This document shows positions 22,474 to 34,300 of a stretch of DNA of 64,000 bases, in pieces. Each line of letters opens with the position of its first letter. The first letter of the stretch is position 1. A model generated the notes under the pieces. The model worked only from the letters and a program-made list of their open reading frames with translations. It made no database searches and was not told the origin of the DNA. This DNA is from Phytopythium helicoides. Taxonomy: Eukaryota > Oomycota > Peronosporomycetes > Pythiales > Pythiaceae. The stretch is taken from positions 186,001-250,000 of the forward strand of contig JANFNE010000034.1 in NCBI GenBank assembly GCA_024867545.1, given 5' to 3'. The position numbers were made by a program, and so were the translations under genes.

Positions 22474-24538
22474 ATGGCCAAGCAGCTGCAGGAGAAGCGC
22501 GCGGCCCCCGCGGCGGACGACGCGGCCGCCAGGAAGCGCGCGAAGGCCTCGGAGCCCTCGGCGGCCGCGCCGAGCGGCGATGAGGCGGGCGCGGAGGCTC
22601 CGCAGCCCCAGGAGGCGGCGGTGGAGGCCGGGGACGACGCGAGTTCGGGGGCTGCGGCTGTTGGCGCGGCGGAGAGTCGGGAGCCGGCGGGGGAGGCTGC
22701 GGCGAAGGAGGAGGGCGCGGAGAAGGGAGAGGAGCGGAGCCAGGGCCAGGGCGAGGAGAAGCCCGCGAAGAAGAAGCCCGGGAGGAAGCCAGGCACGGGC
22801 AAGCGGGCCGAGGGAAAGAAGAAGGGCGAGGGTAAAGCAGCCAAGAAGGAGAAGAAGGAGGCGGCGCCCAAGCGCAAGCCCTCGACCGCGCCCAAGCGTA
22901 AAGTCAAGACCCGGGAGGACCGCCTCGCGGAGAACGCGCCCATGGCCAACCCGTTCTTCGTCGAGACGGGCGCCGAGTGGAACGCGACCGATATCGGTGC
23001 GTGCGTGCTTTTGCTTGACAGGAGGCGCGAGCAACGTCTGACGCAGATGTGTGGTGCCAGACTTTGAGGAACTGGCGACGCTCCGAGGCATGTGGGAGCT
23101 GCCTGCAGCGTGCCATCTGCTGTGGCTCATGCAGACGCCACTGACGCTGCGGTTTTCGAACACGCTGCTCGAGTACGAGGCGGCACTGCTCAAGCCCGAG
23201 GACAGCCCTGTGCTTGAAGACGTGTTCACAAAGCTGCTGCTCAAAAAGAGTGAGCGAGATTGCCTGTCCGCCGGCATTGGACTCAAATACGAGTGGTGGA
23301 ACAAGCAGCTGCGCGAGTACTACATGGCTCTCTACGACAAGTGGTACGCGCTGCTGCGCAAGGCTGGGGAGAAGCTCCCGGAGACATTCTCTCACGATGA
23401 GGACGACGCGACCACGGGCAGCGACGCGGATGACGATGACAAGGAACAAGTTGACGTTGAGCTGTCTGACGACGAGTGGCTCGCACTCGACATCCTGAAG
23501 TCTCGCCTCCAAGTGCTTGGTGCAGTGTGTCCACTGAAGGTTTGGCATGCTGGGGACATGCTCAAGGTGGATGGCGAATTAATAACTGTCTTATGGATTG
23601 CAGTACAAATCGTTCGCCGATCTGTCTGCTGAAATGCGATGCCGCATCTTACTAAATCTCTGCGAAGCAGTTGTGGAGGACCCCGAAAACACGTGAGTGG
23701 CGTTATGGTCGAAGCAAAAAAAGCAAAAACAAAAACATACAGTTTGTGATGCTAATACTGTCCATGTTTTTGCAGTGAGTACATCCGCATGATGGAGGAA
23801 GATGACCTTCGAGTTGAACCTCTCGGCAATGATCGCGTGGGGAACCTTTTCTATTTCTTTCCGCAATTCTACGAGGAGCGTCGCATCTACAGGCTCAATG
23901 TCGAAAACTACGAGTGGGCACTGTGGGCCAAAGGTGACGACGCCTTCCGCAACATGCTCGCGGGCACCAAGGCGCTTCGAGGTCGTAAGGCGCGTGGCGA
24001 GCAAGAGTTGATGGACCACCTCGAGGTGATCGTCGAGCAGATCGAAGAGGAGTCGGTCGTTCGCGCGAAGCAAATTGAAAAGGCAAATCGCCTTGCGATC
24101 TTGGAGGCGATTCCGCGGAAGCGCTCGCTGCGGCTCCAGGTCAAACAGCTCGAGGACATGGAGAAGAAGCGTGAGGAGAAGGAAGAGATCCAGCAGCTGT
24201 CCATGCAGGAGCTTGCTGAAATTAAACGCGCCGAGTTTCTCAAGAAAGTGGAGCACAATGCAGAGCGCGAGGCACGACAGCATGAGCGGGAAGCCAAGCG
24301 CTTGGCGCGTGAACAGCAAGAGAAGGATGCTGCCATGGCTGAACGTGAACTACGTCGTCAGCGTCGGCGTGAGCAGGAGCTGGAGCAGGAACGGCGTGCT
24401 CAAGAAGCCGAGCGCAAACAAGAAGAGGATCGCAAGAAGCAGGAGGAAGCACGTCAGCTGCGTGCGCTGCAGCGGCAGCTTATGGAGCGGGAAACAGACG
24501 AAGACGAGGATGAGGAGCCGAAGGATTCGTCAAAATGA
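22474..24538 (+). CDS. DDT/WHIM-type chromatin-remodelling factor
   Basis: I assembled four exons: 22474-22996, 23061-23566, 23604-23692 and 23776-24538, in phase, 626 residues. The first 150 residues are Ala/Lys/Glu-rich with an AT-hook-like KKPGRKPG. Next comes a DDT-like helical domain (DFEELATLRGMWELPAACHL, then TPLTLRFSNTLLEYEAALL). A WHIM-like segment follows: DLRVEPLGNDRVGNLFYFF, the motif by which ISWI-partner proteins of the BAZ/CECR2/RSF1 type contact linker DNA. The last 200 residues are a long charged coiled coil. Such proteins target ISWI-class remodellers to nucleosomes. No PHD finger or bromodomain is present, so it resembles a reduced CECR2/RSF1-like or plant DDT protein. The first intron uses the acceptor after GGTGCCAG; nearer AGs break the frame. 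Introns are 37-83 bp. The start is the first ATG after an upstream CCAAT-containing leader. Confidence 0.8.
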
Positions 24539-24649
24539 AAATGGAGTGACCGCAGGCAGGCTGGCAGGCGTATTCCTAATCGAAGCTTTACAATAGAAAA
24601 ATGAACAAACGCCGTGCGGAGCACACCCGGCAGGGTTTCTATCATTTAT

Positions 24650-26663
24650 CTACGCAGACACGTACGCGTTCGCCTTGTGCTTGGGCACGAACTCAAACCC
24701 ATCGGGAACGGGGCCGAGCAGCATTTCGGAAATCTTGATCCAATCCACTGCCTGATCGCTGGCCATGAGCGTCTCCAGGTCGTTGCGGCCATAGTACGGC
24801 GACGGACGTTCGTTGATCTGCTGAGGGAGTGTCTCGAGCAAGCCAACGGGAATGTAGCGGCACAAGAACGACTGCCACTCGAGCAGGTAGCGGCGCGTGC
24901 GGTTGACGCCCTTCTGGTCCGAGCCCCAGTGTTCGAGCCCAAAATTGACAAAGTCCTTGAGCAAGTCCAATCGCTCCGTCGCCGAGATATCATAATGTTT
25001 GCGCTCCTTAATCTCAGTCGGCAGCCACGGCTTGATGAGCGCGCCACGAGCGAGCATGCAAGTGTCGAGCTTGCCGTTCTTAAGGTGGTCGTCAAACTCC
25101 TCAAACGACAGCACGTCACCACCACCAACAAACGGCACGCGTGCGCCTTGTGCAGCTTCCGCTGCTACGTCAGCACACTGGTAGATGTAGTCCCAGTCAG
25201 CGTGGCGCGTGTACCGCTGCAATCGCGAACGCCCGTGAATCGCGATGGCGTCCACGCCTTGAACAGCACGGAGCTTGAAGTCGGGCGTCACAACGCCGGC
25301 GTTCATGTAGGCAGCCGATCCGCGTGCATCTTGAATCTTAGACACGAGTTTGTGAGCTACGGGGGACTTCTCGCTCCATCCCGTGCGAAGCTTGACGGTC
25401 AGCCCAGGTGCTTGACCGGAGCGGAAAGCAGCAGCCGTAGTGCCAAGTTCAATACCCGTCAACGCTCCCGAAACAACCTCCAGCAACCGGGGTGGGCGGT
25501 TCATTAACGCCGACCCGGCGCCAGCGCTGCACACGAGGTCAATCGGGCAACCCATGTTGATGTCAATGAAATCCACGTCCGTCTCACGGGTCAGCAGTTC
25601 GCAGACGCGGGCCATCTGATCTCCGTGCGCGCCAGCAATCTGCACGCCGAACACGTCCTCGCTGGAGTGACGACGCACCAAGGCCCACTCTGACTGCTGA
25701 CCACGGAGCAGGTTGGTTGCCAGTGCCATCTCACCAACCGTAATGTCAGCGCCTGTTTTCTTGAGCAGCCGGCGGAAAGGCAGGTTGCCGACAGTCGTGA
25801 GCGGTGCAATGTAGATCTTGCGCTTGAAGTCGATTGGCTTACGTTCCGGCAGCAGTGCCTCGACAGGCGTCGCCACCTCGGTTGCCCCCACTTCAGTATT
25901 GGTAGCTACATCCACTGCTGCGCTGGCTGGGGTGTCTGCTGAAGCATCCGCCGGAGACTCGGCGTCCTTCTGCTGCTTCATCTTGCGGTGTGCTTTCGAA
26001 CGCTTCTGCTCGATTGACAGGAACGGGTACTTGTTCTTCCGCAGGGCGGTGCGCACATCATTCGAGAGTGCGTTAGTCTCCTTGTCGAGTGCCTTGCGCT
26101 CCTCGACGACGTTGTGGTACGTGCCGTCACGCTGCTCGACGTGCGCCATGGCGAAGCGGCACGCGAATCCGTCCTGGCAGCTGCCGCGCGCGTCAAACAC
26201 CGGGCAGCGCGCAGCCAGATCCTTGGGCTTGCGCCGCATATACTCGTTGACATCATGGCTGAACTTGCACGAGTCGCCGAACGAGCACATGTCGCCTGTG
26301 GCCACCGGCCGGCACAGGTTGTCTGCCGGGTCCTCGGCCGAATCCGCTGGGCGCTTCTTGAACGTCCCGCCCGTGCGCTTCTTGCCGCCATCTCCAGCCG
26401 CAGGCTCATCTCGAGGGTCCTTGGGCGCGGCCACCACCGGCTTGAGGAACCTGCAGGCATCGAGCGACTCGTTAGAGCAACCGCCAGCCCCAGAAAGGCG
26501 CGGGCCACACCACGCACTCGCGCTTGATCGGCGCCTCGCCCGGCCGCCGCGAGCGCTCCGTCTGCGCCGCAACGTCCGCCGCCGCCTCCGAGGCAGCGCC
26601 AGCCGCCGTCTCCAGTGCAGGCGCGGCCTCCGTCGCCACGGCCTCGACGACACCTTCGCTCAT
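24650..26663 (-). CDS. DUS3: tRNA-dihydrouridine(47) synthase, DUS3 type
   Basis: This is an FMN- and NADPH-dependent reductase that makes dihydrouridine at position 47 of tRNAs (and in some mRNAs). Two exons, 26663-26518 and 26450-24650, join across a 67-bp intron (GTGCGT...CTGCAG) to give 648 residues. Residues 1-48 are acidic and Ala-rich. Two CCCH fingers follow: CRPVATGDMCSFGDSCKFSH fits C-x8-C-x5-C-x3-H; the second, CPVFDARGSCQDGFACRFAMAH, has histidine only at x5. The Dus barrel begins KIYIAPLTTVGNLPFRRLL. It contains NMGCPIDLVCSAGAGSALM (catalytic Cys of GCP), VKLRTGW, AIHGRSRLQRYTRHADWDYI and VPFVGGGDVLS. The longest frame from 26653 is misleading because its 5' part is intron-containing Arg-rich noise from a non-canonical start. 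The gene is divergent from the oxygenase and convergent with the DDT gene. Confidence 0.93.
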
Positions 26664-26762
26664 GTTCGGCCCGATCGCTTTTGACTGGTGGACGCGTGAA
26701 AATGGCGCTCGACGTCATTAAATCGAGGGAAAACCCCTCTAGCGCAGCAGCATGAGGAGCCC
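26664..26762. promoter_or_regulatory. 99-bp bidirectional promoter, DUS3 / 2OG oxygenase
   Basis: Only 99 bp lie between the divergent ATGs. The interval contains GTGAAAATGGCGCTCG at about 26696-26711. Similar GAAAAATGGCG and GAAAATGTCGCG strings occur close upstream of the kinase (about 9808) and between TAF1 and USP5 (about 58330). No TATA or CCAAT box is seen. The regulatory role is inferred from arrangement. Confidence 0.35.
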
Positions 26763-28319
26763 ATGGGTACATTTCCGTTCCCAGCGCTTCAAGCGTCGAG
26801 AATGGGCCAGGTGGCGGCGCGCGCGGCCGCCTGCGGGCCCTCCGGACGGCCCGCGGGCCCCGCGGGGTCGCTGACGGACGAGGAGCACGCTGCGCTGGCG
26901 CGCATGGCCGAGCGGCCGCCGCTGCGCTGCGTCTTCTACCACGAGGACCGCTCGCAGTCGGCGCTGCTGACGCTGCCGCTCGTCTTCGACCCGCCACCGC
27001 CGCACGGCACGCGCCTTGTGGAGCTCGAAGCGCGGCTGCGCATGGCCTTCGGCGTGCCGGAGAGCTCCAGCGTCTTCGCCGTGGTGCCGGCCGACGAGCT
27101 GTACAGCCCGCCGTTCCCGCTCGCGCTGCTCAACGTCGTCGCCATGCGCATGTTCGAGGCGCTCGCGCCGGGCCAGGGGCCGCCTGAGCTGCACCTAGCG
27201 CTGGTCGTGCGTAGCCTCGAGCTTGTCAAGCGCCCGCTACCTAGAGGGGATGAGTACGAGTCGCCGTTCTTCGCAGTACCAGCCAGAGCTCTGGCGCTGG
27301 AGGACGACTCGGTCGCAAGGAGACTCGCGCGCGCGAGGTTCACCAGCAACATGCGCCGGTACGGCTTCGCGCGGCTGGAAGTGACGCCTGAACAGGCAAA
27401 TATCCCAGTCGAGGCGTTTGCTGCCGTGAGAAAGTGGCTCGCGGAGCAGCTGGAATTGCCCAAGGCCGATCGCTGGGTGGACTACGTTGATTCAACTGGT
27501 CGGGGTGATGGTGCCGTACCGGACTGTAAGTACCCGATAGTGTCTCGAGGGCGTCGCGTGGGTTTTAGTAGTGACCGAAACCGGGAATATCTGCAGCTGC
27601 GATTGCCCATTGCTTCCAGTGGCACAGTGTGGCCGCCGTCGTACTTTACCGAAAGCGGCGAAGATGCCTGCAAGTTCGCAAACAACATGCTTACACTGCT
27701 GCAATTGCTCGACGACCTGTCGCGAGACTGTATGCGGGCAATCTGCGAATCTCTTTGTCTCGATGAGAGATGGATTATAGATGAGCTCTTGGATGACCGA
27801 GCGCCGCCTCCTTCATCTGAAGATCAGGTCTGCAGCGTGGACGAGTCATACAAGTACGGAGCGTCGGTTCTACGCATCTACAACTACCGAAACAAGGCAG
27901 GTGCCTCAAGAGACGACAACTCATGCGGAGTTCATGCGGACTTGGGACTCGTCACCGTGTCTCCTGTCGCTACTGTTCCAGGATTGCAGATGTGGAACCT
28001 CGAGCGGATGACATGGACTGACGTCGAGCACGACGCGACATCTCTGCATTTTTCTGTTTTCGCGGGTGAGACTCTCGGATTGCTGACCAATGGACTCATC
28101 TCAGCACCCCTGCATCGAGTACCAGGAATTGTCGTCGACTCAGAAGAGGGTCGACGAATGTCCATGCCGTATTTCCTACGTGTGCGACCAGACAAGTGCC
28201 TGAATCCGCGAGCGCCAAAAGAAAAGCAAATGATATGTCGCGACTTCATGGAAGATGTGGTTTTCAAGAAACGTCCGTGGCGGCGTGACGAGAAGACGAG
28301 CGGATCACCAGACTACTAA
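26763..28319 (+). CDS. 2-oxoglutarate/Fe(II)-dependent oxygenase family protein
   Basis: This single-exon gene encodes 518 residues. The C-terminal half has the double-stranded beta-helix of 2OG-Fe(II) oxygenases: the iron ligands are CGVHADLG (H391, D393) and SAPLHRVPG (H451), and RRMSMPYFLRV supplies the arginine (R464 or R465) that would hold 2-oxoglutarate. The order, spacing and the downstream MPYF resemble the isopenicillin-N-synthase-like superfamily (DIOX_N/2OG-FeII_Oxy). The substrate cannot be named. The first 180 residues are a GC-rich domain unknown to me (LTDEEHAALARMAERPPLRC, then TRLVELEARLRMAFGVPESS). It is followed by an N-terminal dioxygenase-like segment with ARFTSNMRRYGFARLEV. 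The ATG at 26763 is first; M14 at 26802 is possible. No signal peptide is seen. The gene is tail-to-tail with the giant orphan, 78 bp away. Confidence 0.82.
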   Translation: MGTFPFPALQASRMGQVAARAAACGPSGRPAGPAGSLTDEEHAALARMAERPPLRCVFYHEDRSQSALLTLPLVFDPPPPHGTRLVELEARLRMAFGVPESSSVFAVVPADELYSPPFPLALLNVVAMRMFEALAPGQGPPELHLALVVRSLELVKRPLPRGDEYESPFFAVPARALALEDDSVARRLARARFTSNMRRYGFARLEVTPEQANIPVEAFAAVRKWLAEQLELPKADRWVDYVDSTGRGDGAVPDCKYPIVSRGRRVGFSSDRNREYLQLRLPIASSGTVWPPSYFTESGEDACKFANNMLTLLQLLDDLSRDCMRAICESLCLDERWIIDELLDDRAPPPSSEDQVCSVDESYKYGASVLRIYNYRNKAGASRDDNSCGVHADLGLVTVSPVATVPGLQMWNLERMTWTDVEHDATSLHFSVFAGETLGLLTNGLISAPLHRVPGIVVDSEEGRRMSMPYFLRVRPDKCLNPRAPKEKQMICRDFMEDVVFKKRPWRRDEKTSGSPDY

Positions 28320-28397
28320 CCGACCAGGCGACGTCACAATCTCATTGCAAAAACAAAGGATAATCAAAATTGGGCGGTTCTCTAACCGCAACAAACT

Positions 28398-31300
28398 CTA
28401 CGAGCGCACTTTAGTCGCAGATACTTCCACAAGGTGTCGGCGCCACCACTCGGCAACGTCAGCTACGGTCCATATACTGTCGAACATATCAGTTTTCTTA
28501 ACATGCCTTGCTTTCCTGTCATGCTCGATTTCTTCAAGCTGCCTGGTGATGTTTTCAATTGAGTCTACCGCAGTTCCAAGTTCTTTGCAGATTTCCAGCA
28601 GCTGGAAATGTTTCAGTTGGCTGTCTCCGGCGGATTTTTCTTGTTGCTTGCGAGCTTTGCGCGTCCCAGCGATATACGCTCTTTGAACTCGAGCGAGCGC
28701 CTTTGAGTCAAGCACAAGAATTCCTCGAAATGCCCTAGACCGCTGGTCTTCCATCATTGCCTTCACCCACTCCGATGGAAGAGACCTGGTTTGGTGGCGA
28801 TGACAGCGAGCCTGCTCTAATGCCACTCTTCGAAGAACAACCTGTTCGTGCAAAGCAAATCGCTGAGCACAACAGCGGCCAATTAAATCGGCATCCCCTT
28901 GCCGTAAGTTCACCGATTCAGTCTTTGCCTTGGCGATAGGTTGTGGTGTTGGCTGAATAAATCCTTCCCTAATAACTGCATCTGCATCCCCAGATGATGC
29001 ATCGCAGATACTGTCGCCATGAGAAGCCCAATCAAGAAACATACTGAGCGATCCATTCCTCTTGTGGAAAGCCAAGTGCGGAGCTGCAAAGGAAGCAAGG
29101 GCTCGCCAATGCTGAGCTGTTGTGGGGCGCCTGGGAATTTCCGTACAAACAGCTCGTCCTTCGGATTGTTGGACTAGCTCATAGTATCCACACTCAACCA
29201 CATATCTCCGCTGGGACTGCAAATCTCGTGCTGAGAAGAGGAGGCGGCGTGGATTAACTACACTGTCAACTTGGACGTGGACGGTGTCCCTGTCGATGCG
29301 TAGCATGTTCTCGCCAGATGCGGGAAATTTGCGAGCGTTCTCGTCACTCAATGTACCATACATTGTTCTATTATTGTGTTGAACTAATGCCCACGAGTCC
29401 TTCCTGTTGCGCTCCTTTGAAACAGCAAAACGGACTTCTCGAAGCGTATCCAACAAACTTTTGGCAGAGAAGATGTCCCCCAGCATGCTCTCGAGATTTC
29501 GAAAAGTCACAAATGTCATCGCAATCGTTGCATTCTCGCGCTCACGAGAGGATTCAGGTCGTGAACCCGTAGCAAGCACTTCAATGGCTTGGAAGCGCTT
29601 GAATTCACGAGCTACTCGCATGCGATCGCTGGCGAATCGTTTCCATGGTAGGGATTTGGCTGATGTAGTCGATTTCTTCTTCTCAATCTCTCGTGACGTG
29701 GTAAGATCAGATGCAGCCGTGTCAAACTCCTTGAGAAAATTTGAGTAGACATTACTAGCTAACAAGAGCTGATCCCACAACACCCCTTCACGAGGTAAAA
29801 CCACTGATAGAGGGACAAATATCGCAAGCCCATGCACTACTTGATCCCCGACAATTGCATCAGCCCTGAGGTTACTTCCCATTTTTGAGTTGCAGTTAGA
29901 CATATAGATGAGGATGCCATCCGTAACTCTTCGATGAGTAAGCGTTACTGATAATAGCGATGAATATTCTCGACGGAAAATGGATTCTACCTTTAGGAGG
30001 AGAGTGCGAATATGTTCAGTAATATCAGCGCTCAGGCTGAAAGAGATGGTGACATCAAGAAAAACCTCCTGCAAGGCCAACCTTGGATCTTCAGGGATCA
30101 GTAGGGCAGTGGACACATCAGGTGAGGGATCAGTTAGTTGGTTCACTTCACTTGCTTTGAATGAAGCAGGATTCACTTCAACAAGCACGAACTCCTCTGG
30201 ATTAGATGAAATGTTTGGGAGCTGTGATTCATGCCGTGGGGATTCCCAAACAAGCCAGTTGTGAGTGAATGCTACCACCTTAGGACGTAAATAACAGAGC
30301 TGACGTAATTTCTCGTGCGCATCGGTTATTTGTCCCATCGAATGTAGCTCATTTGTCAGGTGATGTAGTGAGTTGCAGACTCTTCCTGAGATGTTCGAGT
30401 AGCAAATGCGAAGTGCCGCATCAACATCTGTAAGGGGCACAACTGCATCTGGTTTCACACAGGATCGCAGAACGTGGAACAGGTTTCCACTTGCTAATAA
30501 ATCAGGGCAGACAGCCTTGATCATGTCTGGAAGACACGAAAATGAAGAATATGTTTTAGCGGCGGTGATGGGAACCAGGAAATTCGTTTTGAACCGCGGC
30601 AATTGCCGCAGCTCATCAAGAATTTTTGCCCAGGATTGGACTATGGCGTCAACTAAGACTTGTGCCGACCTCAAGTTATCCATCTTTTGAGTGATGTCCT
30701 GGTGTGTGTTGTCTAGCATTTCTTGAGTCGTTGCAAGCATTGAATACCAATCTTCGTTTACCATTGCAGCTAGGGCAACTCGCTGTCGACGATTCTCTGC
30801 CTCATAGAATAATTCTTTCCTCAGCCGAACGATTAAATTATGTGATTGTGTATACAGATCGACTTTCATGTTCGGGAAGATTTTTTCAATCTCAAGTGAT
30901 GTCACACCTGCGCTAACACTCTCCCAATCGAGAGTTCCACACGAAACCTTGTTACGATCCATGGTCATCTCACAATCTGGTATCAATGCTATTTGATCAA
31001 AGACTAAACTTGAGAACGCACTTGCCTCTGACGCATTGGCCAAACGATTAATTGTATCTTTAGTCAGGCATTTAACAGGGATTCGCTCTCGGGCTGCGAC
31101 CCAGTCATTCAATATCCTGAGACTCTGACGAACATGGAATCCGTTCGCGAGCGGAGATAGCGTTGAGGATAGTGCCCCTGGATGCTCCATCAAACTTTGA
31201 AACTTGAGATGGTCCGCAATCCACTTGCACAGTTGTTTTCGATTCTGGCGGAGGAGCATTCGTAGAGAGCTTGATCCATGGCTGAGTTTGGATACATTGC

Positions 31301-34300
31301 TTTTGAAGATTCGAGCGAGAGCTTCGCGCTCTACACGAAAACTATAGGAATGACATTTTGATAAATCAAATACTTTCACACAGAGATCTCTCGTGATATC
31401 TTCGCGAATCGAAACAAGAACCCTTCGTGTGTCAATAACTCGGGCAGCCTGGAAGCATTTTGTCCACATATGTTTATTGAGCGGTTTGATACATAAGATT
31501 TCAGTTCCGTGACGTAATTCAAAAGCCAATAGTTTTATCAAACTCTTCAGCATTGCTTTAGCGTAAGTGTTAGATATGACGCTTGAGATCCAAAGACGAA
31601 GTAACAGAGGCTTGAGGCATATGCACTCAGTCATATCGAGAAAAGAAACAGTCAACTCATAGGATCGTCCGCTTGTGGCGTGATAAAACTCGAAAGACAG
31701 ATCTCCCCAATTCTCGAAAACTACGAGGACACCAACACGGCCACCTATGGAGACACCTTGCCGAAGTATTTCATCTCCACGTCCGCTCTTTCGTCCACGT
31801 CGAAGGTCCAGGAACCACTTACTTGCGTAGATTCGTGGTCTGACCAGACGCAACTGTTGATAGAATTGGAGTTTTTGAAGTGTGAACTCGCTCGTGAAAC
31901 GATCCAACATGGAAATAGCAAGCAGTCGATCTGCAATGTGACTTCGCTCCGATCGTGAAAGCCTTCTAAGTCGAGACTTCTTCCATCTTACAAGCAATTG
32001 AACTAGTTCCCATTCTAGAAACACTTCTTGGGAAACAGATGTGCTCGGATTATACGCAGACACCCACCAAGCAAGCTCTCCATTCTCGCAAGCTTTCTCT
32101 TCATAAGTGTCCCGGGAGGTCACCATGACGCTTAATATCATTCGCTGCTCCAATTGAAGAGAACCCTTTTCATCGTTTTTCAAGAGCACAGTTCGGCGAC
32201 ATAGATAATTCCGCTGTCGACGTACCTCAGGCAGAGCCACTCGAATAACAGATGTAGGCATAAGTAGTGGCTTGTACACAATAATCTGACGTCTGAGTGG
32301 GGTGCCTTTGTCTCGTACAGAGAGAAAATCGTGACATAGACTCCGAACAGCACTTTCAACACGCATACGACTCTTCGTTTCGTTGGTAGCAGCAGATTCC
32401 ATGTAAAGGCGGTATTTATCGATCAATGGACTCCATGAATCATGGTAGTTTGCTTGAGCTGAGGACATGCGAACTCGCGTGTACTGCTCGTTGTAAGTTG
32501 CCTGAAAGCAAGCAACTCGGCATCGTTCTGTTTCTTTGCGAACCTTTTCGAGCCGCTTTTCGAGGTTACGTTTGTCAACTATTAGTCTCCAGTCGTTAGC
32601 ATTTTCGAGGGGATCCCATGCTTGAGCTTCGCTAAACTTGCGACCTGAAAAATTCATAGCTTTTCTAGCCCCAACAATTGCAGCAGCATGATCATACTCG
32701 GTCTGCTTTTCCATGCTAATGCTGTTCTCAAGCTGTAGAGTCGTGGTTTTCCTTGCTTGTATGGCTTCGCTACTGAGCCTCTTCCAACTTAGCAGCTTTC
32801 TATGTGCTCGAAGCGCGCGTCTCTCAACAAAGGATGACTGAATCGCCGATGTGAGCGCTTGTTCCCGCCAGTATAACAAGTCTTTGATGGGTTTGACATC
32901 CGTTTGCGGCCCACACGGAGACTCAAATCTATGTCCATTAACGAACTGGACCAGCAAGTCATGGCCAACCTCCGTTCGGTAGACAAAATTATTGAGTGGG
33001 TTATATGCGCGAATAAACCACCTCTCACCAGTACTGTAGCCTCCACTGTTAATGGAACACGTGCAAACCCCTTCAGCAACTGCAAATCGCTGTTGCCCAC
33101 ACTCGTACGAACTCTTGATTCTGAATCGCCGAGCGCAACTCCGACAGCACACAGAAGATCCGATTGATGTTGCCGTGCAATGCTTTTTCTCACTGCTATC
33201 AATTCTTGTCGGGAAGTGGGTCAAAGAGTGGATACTTACCACTACAAGCTCGCCATCTTTCTTGAATACTGCACGATAGATAGGAGTCGAGATAATTTTT
33301 AGTGCCCGACGCGTTGCAACAGCTACAACATTAGTTTCATAAAATGAACGAGCAACAGCATGTACGGCAGTGAAATAGCTAACCCGCAATGCGCAGGATT
33401 GACGAAGAACCTTTAACCGCAATTTTGTGCGCTTCCGACCCATGTACCCTCGGAAGCAACGCTGAAGAAGTGCGCAGCTCACACACCATGAATCATAAGT
33501 TGCAAGACGTTTGAGCATGCTTTTGACTTCAAGCGCGACAACATCCCCCTTTAGTGTCTGCCCAGCTGTTATAAGATCTGTGAACACATTTCGACTGTGC
33601 ACGAGATAGAGAGGCAAACCAAGAGCAGTGCGCATTACTTTCAGCAGCTCTTTTCTCTTCTTTTGCAACTCTCTTCCAGCTGCAGCCAGGTTTGCTTCAA
33701 AAATGAAGTGGAGTTGGTTTGCTCCTCTTGCAACCAAGCTTGACCACTCACCAGCATCAGGACGGCACCACACACTTGTTTCTCGAAAGGCCAATGGTGG
33801 CCGGTGTTGCTGAATCTGCAGTGCAGCGCAGCGATCCCAGTATAAAGTCTCCACAATTCTGTTAGCTTGTATTGTTTGTACAGCCCTCGGAAGTGGCTTG
33901 TTCCAGCTCTTTCCGATGGAATCTTCACCTAGGTCTTCGACTTGAGACGCTCCTGGTTTGTATAGGGCGAGCTCCTGGAGTAAAACTTTTTGGGCACTTA
34001 CAATCCGATCCACACCGAGCACTACTTCTGTATCGTCTTGTTCGATTGACTCGTCCAGAGCAGTCATTTCAGGTGGGACAAAGGAAGTCAAAGGAAGAAT
34101 AATTGGGTCGTAGACAGGCTCTCGTGGGAGTAGGAACGCGTTACCGCGAAGGGGAAGGAACTCATGCTCTGCATTACCCCGGTTATCGTTCAGAAGAGAT
34201 TTTAGGGGAGGGATAGTATCAAGAAAGTCGAGGTCAGCTGCCATCTTCAAAATGTAATTATCTCCTGGAGTGTAGTAGAATGGAGGTGTCCAGTCGTCAA

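Noticed and set aside
26450..26653. Arg-rich N-terminus of DUS3 in the longest frame
   Set aside because: It starts at a non-canonical codon and reads through an intron-like stretch. The alternative exon from ATG 26663 splices in phase and is acidic, as in other DUS3 leaders.
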